From the NCBI RefSeq assembly GCF_001029445.1, contig NZ_LDOT01000051.1, forward strand, positions 1 to 44,103: a stretch of 44,103 nucleotides of DNA, written 5' to 3'. A program made the translations under genes and the position numbers. The notes below the pieces were generated by a model that was not told the DNA's origin, did no database searches, and saw nothing but the letters and a program-made list of their open reading frames with translations. How positions within the stretch are numbered: position 1 is the stretch's first letter; each line of letters begins with the position of its first letter. Positions 7,655-15,990 of this stretch are shown here, piece by piece. Source of the stretch: Photobacterium aquae (GTDB taxonomy: Bacteria > Pseudomonadota > Gammaproteobacteria > Enterobacterales > Vibrionaceae).

Positions 7655-8686
7655 TTAGTTGTTTTTGTGCAATTCGCTGTTTAGCTCAACGGCGGCCTTG
7701 TTGGTCAAACATTCGATGACACCGGTCATTGAGTTACGGCGGAATAGTAGGTCTGGCTTGCCAGCGAGATCACGGGCTTTGGCAAAACCGGCTTCTTGAC
7801 CGTTGTTGTCAAGCAGACGTACTTTAGAACCGGCAGTCACATACAGGCCTGATTCGATGGTACAGCGGTCGCCCATCGGGAAACCAAGACCGGCATTCGC
7901 GCCAAGCAGGCTGTTCTCGCCGATTGATACGACAACCTTGCCGCCGCCAGATAGTGTACCCATGATGGATGCACCGCCGCCGATGTCTGAGCCATTGCCG
8001 ACCACAACGCCTGCAGAAATACGGCCTTCAACCATGCTCACGCCTGTTGTACCTGCATTGAAGTTGATGAAACCTTCGTGCATAACCGTGGTGCCTTCGC
8101 CGACATGCGCGCCAAGGCGAACACGGGAAGTATCAGCAATACGTACGCCAGTCGGTACAATGTAATCCACCATTTTCGGGAATTTGTCGACGCAATCTAC
8201 CGTCAGGGTTTCACCGTTCAGGCGGGCTTCGATTTGGCGATCAGCCAGTTCAGGCAGGTCGATAGCACCTTGGTTGGTCCAGGCAATGTTGTGCAGCAGA
8301 CCGAAGATACCGTCCAGCACGAGACCGTGTGGCTTCACCAGGCGGTGGGAGATCAGCTGCAGTTTAAGGAAGCCTTCCGCAACAGATGTTGGCGCTTCGT
8401 CGCTGGCCAGAATAACCAATACCAACGGTTGGCTCGAAGCCGCTGCCTTGGTTGCAAATGCGGCGCTGGCTTGCTCGCCGGTCGCTGTGAAGGCCGCGGC
8501 AAGATCAGCACACTGAGCTGCAGTGACTTCAATGGCTTGGTTGCCATCTTTGTAATCAACAATAGCAGCAAGGGCGCTAACTAGCTCATCGGAAGGATTC
8601 AGAATTGGCGTTGGGAAGAACGCTTCGATGATTTTGCCGTCGCGGTTTTTGGTCGCAGTACCAAGGGCTAGTGAAAAGCTGGCCAT
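7655..8686 (-). CDS. dapD: 2,3,4,5-tetrahydropyridine-2,6-dicarboxylate N-succinyltransferase
   Basis: This enzyme transfers succinyl from succinyl-CoA to tetrahydrodipicolinate in the succinylase branch of meso-diaminopimelate/lysine biosynthesis. The 343-residue protein is the long DapD form found in vibrios and actinobacteria rather than the 274-residue E. coli type. An N-terminal alpha/beta region is followed from about residue 170 by a left-handed beta-helix with hexapeptide-like repeats (VRLGAHVGEGTTVMHEGFINFNAGT, GGGASIMGTLSGGG, LLGANAGLGFPMGD). GGAGAA precedes the ATG at good spacing. It appears monocistronic, ending at the shared terminator, with its promoter in the gap to yebG. Confidence 0.96.
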   Translation of the reverse strand: MASFSLALGTATKNRDGKIIEAFFPTPILNPSDELVSALAAIVDYKDGNQAIEVTAAQCADLAAAFTATGEQASAAFATKAAASSQPLVLVILASDEAPTSVAEGFLKLQLISHRLVKPHGLVLDGIFGLLHNIAWTNQGAIDLPELADRQIEARLNGETLTVDCVDKFPKMVDYIVPTGVRIADTSRVRLGAHVGEGTTVMHEGFINFNAGTTGVSMVEGRISAGVVVGNGSDIGGGASIMGTLSGGGKVVVSIGENSLLGANAGLGFPMGDRCTIESGLYVTAGSKVRLLDNNGQEAGFAKARDLAGKPDLLFRRNSMTGVIECLTNKAAVELNSELHKNN

Positions 8687-9027
8687 TATTGTTCATTCTC
8701 CATGTTAAATCATAAAGCGTTGCCTTCAGCGGCAGCGCATATAGAAATATCTAATGAACCCATCATAAAGAGAGTTGCCCGGAGTTTGAAGGGGCAAAGG
8801 GAAATAGCGAAGATTATTCTGGAATTGGGACGTTGTGGTAGCAGGGGGGTGGGATTGTTTTGGGCGTGGCGGCAAAATACGGCGCTAAAAAAACCAAAGC
8901 ATTTTCTACGCTGATTCGAAAACCCAGACTGGGTTTGACGAAGGTTTTGCTCAGGGAGCAAAGAGTAGAAAAAACTTTGGTTGATCGTGTTGCTATCCGT
9001 TAGGAGCCCGAGCGGATAGTCTGCTGT
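8687..9027. other. Gene-free interval between yebG and dapD
   Basis: This 341-base spacer should contain the dapD promoter (minus strand) and the end of the yebG transcript. CTATCCG (8993-8999) and CGGATAG (9013-9019) form a hairpin just after the yebG stop. AAACCCAG...CTGGGTTT near 8920-8936 is a second small inverted repeat. Short open frames on both strands here look like chance. I see no RNA gene. Confidence 0.5.
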
Positions 9028-9321
9028 TTAAGCGGCTTCTTCGTCTGATGCGTCTGCAACGACTTCAGGTTTTGCTGCTTTTTTCTTAGGGGCTTTTTTC
9101 GCGCCCAGTGCTACCAGTACTTCTTCCCGATTTTGGGCAAGGAACATAGATAGCTCTTCTTGCATCGATTCTTCTTCGATTAGATTGCTCTCGTTTAGTA
9201 AAACGAACAGCTCGTCAGCCATATCTAGCATTTTGTCGTATGCGTCGGCTTCGGACTTAGAGGTGAAAGTCATCTTTTCTTCTCCGTTGCGCTCAACTAC
9301 ATATTTGACGATAACAGCCAT
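9028..9321 (-). CDS. yebG: YebG, DNA-damage-inducible protein
   Basis: A 97-residue protein strongly resembling E. coli YebG: it opens MAVIVKYVVERNGEEKMTFTSKSEADAY-like (start MAVIVKYVV, then GEEKMTFTSK and ADAYDKMLD) and ends in an acidic, Ala-rich tail after a Lys/Ala-rich linker. YebG is a small SOS-regulon protein of poorly defined function. The ATG at 9321 is chosen over the GTG six bases earlier because it matches the family N-terminus and has GAGAGGGTG upstream. A LexA box lies 24 bases upstream of this start. Confidence 0.93.
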   Translation of the reverse strand: MAVIVKYVVERNGEEKMTFTSKSEADAYDKMLDMADELFVLLNESNLIEEESMQEELSMFLAQNREEVLVALGAKKAPKKKAAKPEVVADASDEEAA

Positions 9322-9344
9322 GGTCACCCTCTCCGAAATTGATT

Positions 9345-9364
9345 AACTGGCTGTTTATACAGTA
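9345..9364. promoter_or_regulatory. LexA (SOS) box
   Basis: AACTGGCTGTTTATACAGTA matches the gammaproteobacterial LexA consensus CTG-N10-CAG exactly at its conserved triplets (CTG 9347-9349, CAG 9360-9362), with an AT-rich right half. It lies between divergent yebG and the Tag-like gene. It controls yebG almost certainly and may also control the gene on the plus strand. Confidence 0.85.
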
Positions 9365-9403
9365 GTATGGGCGGCAATGTCCAGTGGTTAGCATGGGAAT
9401 GTG

Positions 9404-10087
9404 ATGACTCGAGAGAAATTTGACCAAATTTATGCCCGAGCGGCGGAACGCAAAGGGGGGAGCCAGTCGCTTGAGGCGATGCTGGCCAATCCGTTGCCGG
9501 CTGACGCGCTGGCGCAGGTTGGCGATGACCGTTGGTTGTCCGCCCTGTCACAAAAAGTGTTTCAGTCCGGCATGAGCTGGCAGGTCGTCAGGAATAAATG
9601 GCCCAACTTCGAAGAGGTCTTTTTCGGCTTTGATATCGAAAAAATGCTGCTGATCCCCAATGAAATGTGGGAGCGCAAGGCGGCAGATCCCGCGATTATC
9701 CGCCATCTCGGCAAGGTGATGACTATTCCGGCCAATGCCCAGATGATCCACGGCGCGACCCGTGAGTTTGGTTCTTTTTCCGAGATGGTGGCCGACTGGC
9801 CATCGAATGACATTGTCGGCCTGTGGCGCTACCTGAAAAAGCATGGCCAGCGGTTAGGCGGCAATACCGGCCCGTATACGTTGCGGATCATGGGCAAGGA
9901 TACCTTCATTCTCAGCCGGGACGTTGAAGCCTACCTACGCCATACCGGGATCATCGACGGTGGCCGAGATACCCAGAAATCACTGGCGGCGGCACAAGCG
10001 GCATTTAATGCCTGGCAGCGCGAATCTGGCCGTCCGCTGTGCCAGATCAGCCAGGTGATTGCGTTCAGCGTGGGGGATAATTATTAG
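9404..10087 (+). CDS. Tag-family DNA glycosylase-like protein
   Basis: A 227-residue protein resembling the adenine glycosylase (3-methyladenine DNA glycosylase I) HhH family. SQKVFQSGMSWQVVRNKWPNFEEVFFGFD parallels the FQAGLSW-type segment of Tag, and a later LWRYLKKHGQRLGG...LRHTGIID stretch parallels the C-terminal helices. It would remove alkylated bases. The zinc-binding Cys/His set of classical Tag is not apparent: only one Cys is present. This is therefore a divergent branch whose activity is uncertain. The start is ATG 9404 or GTG 9401; there is a weak GGGA upstream. The adjacent LexA box and yebG favour a DNA-repair role. Confidence 0.75.
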   Translation: MTREKFDQIYARAAERKGGSQSLEAMLANPLPADALAQVGDDRWLSALSQKVFQSGMSWQVVRNKWPNFEEVFFGFDIEKMLLIPNEMWERKAADPAIIRHLGKVMTIPANAQMIHGATREFGSFSEMVADWPSNDIVGLWRYLKKHGQRLGGNTGPYTLRIMGKDTFILSRDVEAYLRHTGIIDGGRDTQKSLAAAQAAFNAWQRESGRPLCQISQVIAFSVGDNY

Positions 10088-10110
10088 GGTGTCCCGTTGA
10101 CGGCTGGGGT

Positions 10111-11001
10111 TCAGCGCTCAAGCTGCCATTGTTGGCAGAACGAGACGAACAACTTGAGCAACGGGCTCTGGTATTTTTCCTGATGGAGCAGGAGCCAGTA
10201 TTGGCGCTGCATGTCGAGCGGCAGCTCAAGGATCACCAGCCGCCCGTCCATCACGGCATGGTCGACGGCCCGGCGTGACAGGCAGGTGATCCCCAGCCCT
10301 GCGGCAGCACAGTTGATGATTGCCTCGGTATTGTTGAGCTCGAATGCCTGCCGCCAATGTTCGAGTCGCGGTGCCAGCCTACTTAGGAAGAATTCGCGAG
10401 TCCCTGAACCGGGCTCCCGGAGGATCCATTGGCTGTGCTCCAGTTCGGCGAGAGTCAGTGTGTGGTGCTGGGCCAGAGGGTGCTCCGGATGGCAAGCAAC
10501 GACCATCTCATCGCCGAGCCAGGGAATGACCGTTAGGTTATCGGTTTGGACCTTGCCTTCTACCAAGCCGATGTCGAGTTCGAACTCGGCCAGCATATGA
10601 CAAATTTGGGCGGTATTGGCGATGAACAGGGATTGGTCGCAGTGGCCTGATTCCTGACGGAAGTCACGGAGCAGAAATGGCGTTACCTGATTGCCGACCG
10701 TATCGCTTGATCCTATTTTCAGTTTGCCGGTGATCGGCCCTTCCTGATTGAACAATTGCTCGATATCTTGGCTGCGGGCAAGTAGCTCGTCGGCCAGCGG
10801 CAGCAGTCGTTTGCCTTGTTCGTTGATGAGCAAGCGGTTGTTGTTGCGGTCAAACAGCTTGTGGCCGAGTTGTTTTTCCAGCTCTGACAGCGCCATACTG
10901 ACAGCCGGTTTGGAGAGAAACAGCTTCTCTGCGGCGGCGGTGATGGTGAGTTCCTGGGCGACGGTAACGAAGACTTTCAGCTGGCGTAGGGCAATATTCA
11001 T
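10111..11001 (-). CDS. LysR-type transcriptional regulator
   Basis: A 296-residue protein with an N-terminal winged helix-turn-helix (residues about 5-62; LTITAAAEKLFLSKPAVSMALSELEKQLG is the helix-turn-helix) and a periplasmic-binding-like effector domain from about 90. Overall similarity is to the YeiE/CysB-like part of the family. It is divergent from the TDT transporter gene with a 121-base shared control region, the usual arrangement for a LysR activator and its target. The effector cannot be named from sequence; an anion handled by the transporter is the natural guess. Confidence 0.9.
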   Translation of the reverse strand: MNIALRQLKVFVTVAQELTITAAAEKLFLSKPAVSMALSELEKQLGHKLFDRNNNRLLINEQGKRLLPLADELLARSQDIEQLFNQEGPITGKLKIGSSDTVGNQVTPFLLRDFRQESGHCDQSLFIANTAQICHMLAEFELDIGLVEGKVQTDNLTVIPWLGDEMVVACHPEHPLAQHHTLTLAELEHSQWILREPGSGTREFFLSRLAPRLEHWRQAFELNNTEAIINCAAAGLGITCLSRRAVDHAVMDGRLVILELPLDMQRQYWLLLHQEKYQSPLLKLFVSFCQQWQLER

Positions 11002-11122
11002 ACTGTAACTTCAATGTTCAGTAAAATTTAACTTGGCTTTAAATATATTCAAGTATTCTAAATCAAGCAACCCCGTTACACTATCCCGGTATTCAGCAAC
11101 ATGGTTTACCTTGGGAGTCCTC

Positions 11123-12094
11123 ATGATTAAGGCAACAAAGAAAAAAGTATTGGGCGCACCAACCCCGATGGCCGGGTTGGCTCTTGGTATCGCCAGCCTT
11201 GGCTGGTGTTGGGAGAACGGCGCTGAGCTGCATGGCTATGGCCAGATTGGCGGTGCCGCCATCGCCAGCGTGCTGCTGTTGGTGTTGCTGGCCAAGTTTC
11301 TCTTTCATCCTAAGGCGTTGTGGAACGATTTGAGCCACCCGGTAGTGGGCAGTGTGGTACCGACATTCGCGATGGCGACCATGGTGGTATCGAAGGCGCT
11401 GGGCATGTATTTCCCGCTGGCGGGGCAGGTGCTGTGGCTGGTGGCTGTCGTATTGCATTTGGGGTTCCTGACCCTGTTTACCATCCATCGTGTCCGCGAG
11501 TTCGAACTGCATCATATGGTGCCTAGCTGGTTTGTTCCGCCTATTGGGATCATTGTTGCTGACGTTGCTTTTCCCGGTGGGGTATTCCGCCCGCTGGCCG
11601 AGGGCTTGTTGATGTTCGGCATGGCGGTGTATGCCGTGATGCTGCCGGTGATGATTTACCGCTTGATCTTCAGTCATGAAATTCCGGATGCGGCCAAGCC
11701 GACTATTGCGATCCTTGCGGCGCCGGCCAGCCTGTCGCTGGCAGGCTACCTGACCGTCAGCCAAGTGCCATCACCGGTTGTTATCGGTTTGCTTGGTGGG
11801 ATTGCTGTTCTGATGACGTTTATTATCTACGTGGCTTTCTTCCGCTTGCTGCGTTTGGAATTCTCACCGGGCTATGCAGCCTTCACCTTCCCAATGGTGA
11901 TCGGCGCGACAGCCTTGTTCAAAACAGCGGCCTGGATGGCGAGCCAGGGCTATGCCCAGCACTATGTCGGACAGGTTGCTGCATTGGCACAGTTTGAACT
12001 GGTTGTTGCAACACTGGTTGTTGGCTACGTGGCACTACGCTACTTGGCATTCTACCGCCCAATCTCGACCTTGTTGAAACCAGCGGTGTGCTAA
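11123..12094 (+). CDS. TDT/SLAC1-family anion transporter (TehA-like)
   Basis: A 323-residue membrane protein with about ten hydrophobic helices and the TehA/Mae1/SLAC1 fold pattern. Pro/Gly kinked segments such as VPSWFVPPIGIIVAD and the C-terminal FTFPMVIGATALFK are characteristic. Members move small anions (C4-dicarboxylate, sulfite, tellurite-linked, chloride/nitrate). ATG 11123 is chosen because GGGAG precedes it by five bases and it starts just before the conserved core. An upstream extension to 11033 would run into the shared LysR control region. Its transcript ends at the terminator at 12134. Confidence 0.86.
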   Translation: MIKATKKKVLGAPTPMAGLALGIASLGWCWENGAELHGYGQIGGAAIASVLLLVLLAKFLFHPKALWNDLSHPVVGSVVPTFAMATMVVSKALGMYFPLAGQVLWLVAVVLHLGFLTLFTIHRVREFELHHMVPSWFVPPIGIIVADVAFPGGVFRPLAEGLLMFGMAVYAVMLPVMIYRLIFSHEIPDAAKPTIAILAAPASLSLAGYLTVSQVPSPVVIGLLGGIAVLMTFIIYVAFFRLLRLEFSPGYAAFTFPMVIGATALFKTAAWMASQGYAQHYVGQVAALAQFELVVATLVVGYVALRYLAFYRPISTLLKPAVC

Positions 12095-12133
12095 AGGGAA
12101 TTCTATAAAGGACTCCAATGTAAGATGATCTTT

Positions 12134-12159
12134 GCCCGGCAGTGATGCTGGGCTTTTTT
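12134..12159 (+). terminator. Rho-independent terminator after the TDT transporter
   Basis: GCCCGGC pairs with GCTGGGC (one G-U pair) around a short loop, followed by six T. It separates the transporter from recC. Confidence 0.9.
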
Positions 12160-12246
12160 GTGGGACAAAGCACGGGAATACCGTTTGCAGCGCTTTGGCA
12201 GATAGAGGAAAATCGTTGCATTGCCCCTTGTTAGCGAGATACCCGC

Positions 12247-15200
12247 GTGTTTACCGTCTATCACTCCAATCAACTGGACCTGCTCAAATCCTTGCTGGTC
12301 GAGCTTATTCGTCTTGAGCCCTTGGACAACCCGTTCGTGCAGGAGCAGATCCTCGTTCAGAGCCCGGGGATGTCGCAATGGCTGAAGATGGAGCTGGCAA
12401 AGTCCTTCGGTGTCGCGGCAAATATCGAGTTTCCGCTGCCGGCGACGTTTATCTGGAAAATGTTTACCAAGGTGCTCAATGATGTGCCTGAGCGAAGTGC
12501 CTTCAACAAAGAATCGATGGCCTGGAAACTGATGCAGGTATTGCCGCAGCAGTTGGATCTGCCGGAATTCGAGCCGCTCAAGCGCTATTTGGAAAACGAT
12601 GACGAAAGCCTGAAGCTTTACCAGCTTGCCGAGAAGATCGCGGATATCTTCGACCAGTACTTGGTATACCGTCCCGAGTGGATCCAGCAATGGGAGGCCG
12701 GTGAGGTCGTTGCCGATTTGGAGGGTGAGCATCCTTGGCAGCCTATACTGTGGCAAGCGCTGTATGACCATACCCTGGCTCTGGGCCAGTCGCCGTATCA
12801 CCGTGCTAACTTGTACGAGCATTTCATCGAAACCCTCGAGAACTACGCGACTACCGGCGTGTTGCCGGCCAATCTTCCCAAGCGACTGTTTGTGTTTGGC
12901 ATCTCATCGTTGCCGCCGCGCTATCTCGATGCCTTGGCCGCTTTGGGGCAGCATATTGACGTGCATCTGATGTTCACCAACCCTTGCCGCTATTACTGGG
13001 GGGATATCCGGGATCGCAAGCATTTGGCCCGTCTTGCCGCCAATAAGCGCATAGCCTTGCGCTCGGTGCAGAGTCAGCTTGATGTGCAGGAGCATATCGA
13101 GCAGCTCAAAGACAGTGACGAAACGCATTATGATCTCGATATGCATAACAATGTGGTCGGCAACAGCCTGCTGGCCTCGATGGGAAAACTGGGGCGTGAC
13201 AACCTTTACTTGTTGTCTGAAATGCAAGTCAATGAAGTCGATGCCGGTTTTGTTGATATCGAACCGGATTCGTTGCTCCATGCCATCCAGGCTGATATCT
13301 TGAATTTGGAAGATCGTCAGAACGACGAAATCCTTGATAACAGCTACCACAAGTTCCCGATCCGCAAGGATGACCACTCGCTGTCTATTCATGCCTGCCA
13401 TAGCCCGATGCGGGAAGTGGAGGTGCTGCATGACAGGCTGCTGGCAATGTTCGAGGCCGAACCAACCCTGAAGCCGCGTGATGTGATCGTCATGGTGGCA
13501 GACATTAATGCCTACAGCCCGGCGATTCAGGCCGTGTTCGGCAATGCGCCGGGCCAGCGTTATATCCCGTTCTCTATTTCCGACCGTACCGCCGAGCAGG
13601 AAAACCCAATTCTGCTGGCCTTCCTCCGTTTGCTGTCGCTCCCTGAGAGTCGCTGCCATGCATCCGAGATCCTTGAGTTGCTTGAGGTTCCGGCCGTGAT
13701 GGCCAAGTTTGGCTTTGATGGTGACAGCTTCGAGAAAATAAAGCGCTGGATTGAAGAGGCCGGTGTTCGCTGGGGGCTTGATGGCAAAACCGCGAGCCAG
13801 TTTGATTTGCCAGAACAAAGCCAGAATACCTGGCTGTTTGGTATTCAGCGAATGTTGCTTGGTTATGCCATGCCGCATGATGCCGGGCTGTTTGACGGGA
13901 TATCAGCCTATGAGCAGGTGCAGGGGCTGGATGCAGAGCTGGCGGGCCATCTGGCTGGGTTTATCGACTGCCTTATTGAATACCGGGAAAGTCTGGCGCA
14001 GCCGCATTCGGTCCATGAGTGGACCGCGATCCTCAATACCCTGTTGGATGACTTTCTGGCGGTGGAGCTGGAAGGCGAGTTGGTGCTGAAGTCGATCCGT
14101 GATCTTCTCCACCGCTTGGACGAGCAGTTGGACGATGCGGGTTTTGCCACCGATATTTCCCCAGCCGTGCTGAACCAATACCTGCAAGACAAGCTATCGG
14201 GTGAGCGGGTAAGCCAGCGTTTTCTCGCCGGACAGGTGAACTTCTGTACCCTGATGCCAATGCGCTCGATCCCGTTCCGGGTGGTGTGCCTGCTGGGGAT
14301 GAACGACGGGGCTTACCCTCGTAACATTGCCCCAGAAGGGTTTGATTTGATGAATGGCCGCACTCGGGCAGGGGATCGCTCGCGCCGGGATGACGACCGT
14401 TACCTGTTCCTCGAGGCTATTCAGTCAGCACAGGAAACCTTGTATATCAGCTATGTCGGACGTTCAATTCAGGACAATGCCGAGCGGATGCCAAGTGTAC
14501 TGGTTAGCGAGCTGGTGGAGTACTGTCAGCAAGGCTATTGCCTTGACGGCGATGAGGCGTTGCCGGTCGACCAGTCAGCTGACTTGCTCAAAGATAAGCT
14601 GATCCGTCACCATCCGCTTGTCCCATTCAGCCCGCAGGCATTTAGCGGTGAGCATGCCAGCTTTGCGGCCGAGTGGCTTCCTGCCGCTACCCGCAGTGGC
14701 AGTGCCAGCCCTGCATTTCAAATCGCAGCCCTCAATGCAGATCCGCTCAAGGACGGGCAGATAAAACCTCTCGAGCTGGCAGAATTGCAGCGCTTCTGGC
14801 GTTTGCCGGTACGCTATTTCTTCAACCGTCGACTCAAGGTGTATTTTGAGCCGCCGATGGGCGTGATGGTTGATGATGAACCATTTGAGCTCAATGGCTT
14901 GGAAAGCTACGTGCTGCGTGATGAGCTACTGTCGTTGCTGCTTGATGCTCGTGCGCAGGGACGTGATGAGGAACCGGTGTACCGAGATTTTGCCGCTGAG
15001 CAAAAAGCGGTGGGTAACCTGCCAATCGCCGCGTTTGGCGAGCTCGACTTGGAAGTCACACGTCTGGAAACAATGGCGCTGGTTAATTTGATCGCCCCGT
15101 TGGCGAGCAAGCCACTTGATGATCATGAGGTTGATATTGCCTTTGAGATCAACGGCGAAACGGTGCAGTTGCAAGGGTGGTTGAAACAGCGTTATCAGTC

Positions 15201-15690
15201 CGGTTTGTTGCGCTACCGCAGCGGGAAGATCCGTCCGCAGGATATGCTGGCGGCTTGGTTTGATCACCTCTGCCTTGCGGCCGGTGGCAAGGGACTGGAA
15301 ACGCATGTGATCGGTACTGACCGGCATGTGAAGCTGCTCCAAGTGGAGGCCGGTGATGCGAAAGCATATCTACAAGAGGTTATTGAGTTGTATTTCCAAG
15401 GGCTAAACCAGCCGTTGGCGTATTTCCCGAAAACGGCGCAGGCCGGCATCATGGCCTGTATCGATAAGAACGGTAACTGGAGCGACAGTGACGAGAATCG
15501 TGAGAAGGCCCTGGCAAAAATGGCAGATGCTTTCAACGGCGGTTACATGTTTACCGGCGAGGGGGTTGATACTTATGTCGCTCGAGTCTGGCCGCAGTGG
15601 AGTGACGAACTGGCTCAGGAGATATCGCAACTGGCTGCCCGAGTACTGCAGGGTCCGATTATGGGCTGTGAGGATGTGGAGCAGGAGTAG
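12247..15690 (+). CDS. recC: RecBCD enzyme subunit RecC (exonuclease V gamma)
   Basis: RecC holds the RecBCD complex together, splits the strands and reads Chi sites during double-strand-break repair. The 1147-residue protein begins MFTVYHSNQLDLLKSLL and keeps the conserved early segment SPGMSQWLKMELAKSFGVAANIEFPLP, with an inactive helicase-like core and the degenerate nuclease-like C-terminal region expected of the family. E. coli RecC has 1122 residues. The start is GTG with no strong Shine-Dalgarno. recB and recD follow in the same direction. Unlike in E. coli, no ptrA protease gene lies between recC and recB; a 300-base spacer is found instead. Confidence 0.95.
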   Translation: MFTVYHSNQLDLLKSLLVELIRLEPLDNPFVQEQILVQSPGMSQWLKMELAKSFGVAANIEFPLPATFIWKMFTKVLNDVPERSAFNKESMAWKLMQVLPQQLDLPEFEPLKRYLENDDESLKLYQLAEKIADIFDQYLVYRPEWIQQWEAGEVVADLEGEHPWQPILWQALYDHTLALGQSPYHRANLYEHFIETLENYATTGVLPANLPKRLFVFGISSLPPRYLDALAALGQHIDVHLMFTNPCRYYWGDIRDRKHLARLAANKRIALRSVQSQLDVQEHIEQLKDSDETHYDLDMHNNVVGNSLLASMGKLGRDNLYLLSEMQVNEVDAGFVDIEPDSLLHAIQADILNLEDRQNDEILDNSYHKFPIRKDDHSLSIHACHSPMREVEVLHDRLLAMFEAEPTLKPRDVIVMVADINAYSPAIQAVFGNAPGQRYIPFSISDRTAEQENPILLAFLRLLSLPESRCHASEILELLEVPAVMAKFGFDGDSFEKIKRWIEEAGVRWGLDGKTASQFDLPEQSQNTWLFGIQRMLLGYAMPHDAGLFDGISAYEQVQGLDAELAGHLAGFIDCLIEYRESLAQPHSVHEWTAILNTLLDDFLAVELEGELVLKSIRDLLHRLDEQLDDAGFATDISPAVLNQYLQDKLSGERVSQRFLAGQVNFCTLMPMRSIPFRVVCLLGMNDGAYPRNIAPEGFDLMNGRTRAGDRSRRDDDRYLFLEAIQSAQETLYISYVGRSIQDNAERMPSVLVSELVEYCQQGYCLDGDEALPVDQSADLLKDKLIRHHPLVPFSPQAFSGEHASFAAEWLPAATRSGSASPAFQIAALNADPLKDGQIKPLELAELQRFWRLPVRYFFNRRLKVYFEPPMGVMVDDEPFELNGLESYVLRDELLSLLLDARAQGRDEEPVYRDFAAEQKAVGNLPIAAFGELDLEVTRLETMALVNLIAPLASKPLDDHEVDIAFEINGETVQLQGWLKQRYQSGLLRYRSGKIRPQDMLAAWFDHLCLAAGGKGLETHVIGTDRHVKLLQVEAGDAKAYLQEVIELYFQGLNQPLAYFPKTAQAGIMACIDKNGNWSDSDENREKALAKMADAFNGGYMFTGEGVDTYVARVWPQWSDELAQEISQLAARVLQGPIMGCEDVEQE

Positions 15691-15990
15691 TGGAAAAAGC
15701 CAGAAAGGAAGTAGTGTGGTCGCCAGCAAATCATTGTTAGTTGTAGGGTGTTCGCTGTACGACCACTGGTGCAGAGGTAGACCACGTTTCTGGCGCAGAT
15801 ACTAACGAATGGCCTCGGGGTAAACTGTGAGAAACGTCTCACAATGGTTTGTGGCCAGTGTGTTTTAGGTACGTAATAAGTGCTTGATCACATTGATGAT
15901 GTGGCCGAAGCCCCTTGCTGCAACTGATGATGCGATGACATCCGATGACGGGTGGATCAACCAACAAAACAATATTTGGAAAGACAATCC
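15691..15990. other. Spacer between recC and recB with a palindrome
   Basis: About 300 bases without a recognised gene, where enterobacteria have ptrA. A perfect 7-base-arm palindrome TGTGAGA-AACG-TCTCACA lies at 15826-15843 and looks like a protein-binding site. The sequence may hold a separate promoter for recBD. No terminator or RNA gene is evident. Confidence 0.5.

Noticed and set aside
8702..8961. Overlapping 70- and 83-codon frames between dapD and yebG
   Set aside because: They overlap each other on opposite strands, lack ribosome-binding sites and show no family pattern; the region is better read as the dapD promoter spacer.
12904..13878. 324-codon open frame on the minus strand within recC
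   Set aside because: Antisense to well-conserved RecC sequence, with no ribosome-binding site or recognisable motif; the same holds for the 293-codon frame antisense to recB at 18652-19533.
15691..15990. Hidden small RNA under the palindrome in the recC-recB gap
   Set aside because: Despite the GacA-like palindrome, there is no cluster of GGA motifs and no terminator downstream, so a CsrB-type RNA is not supported.
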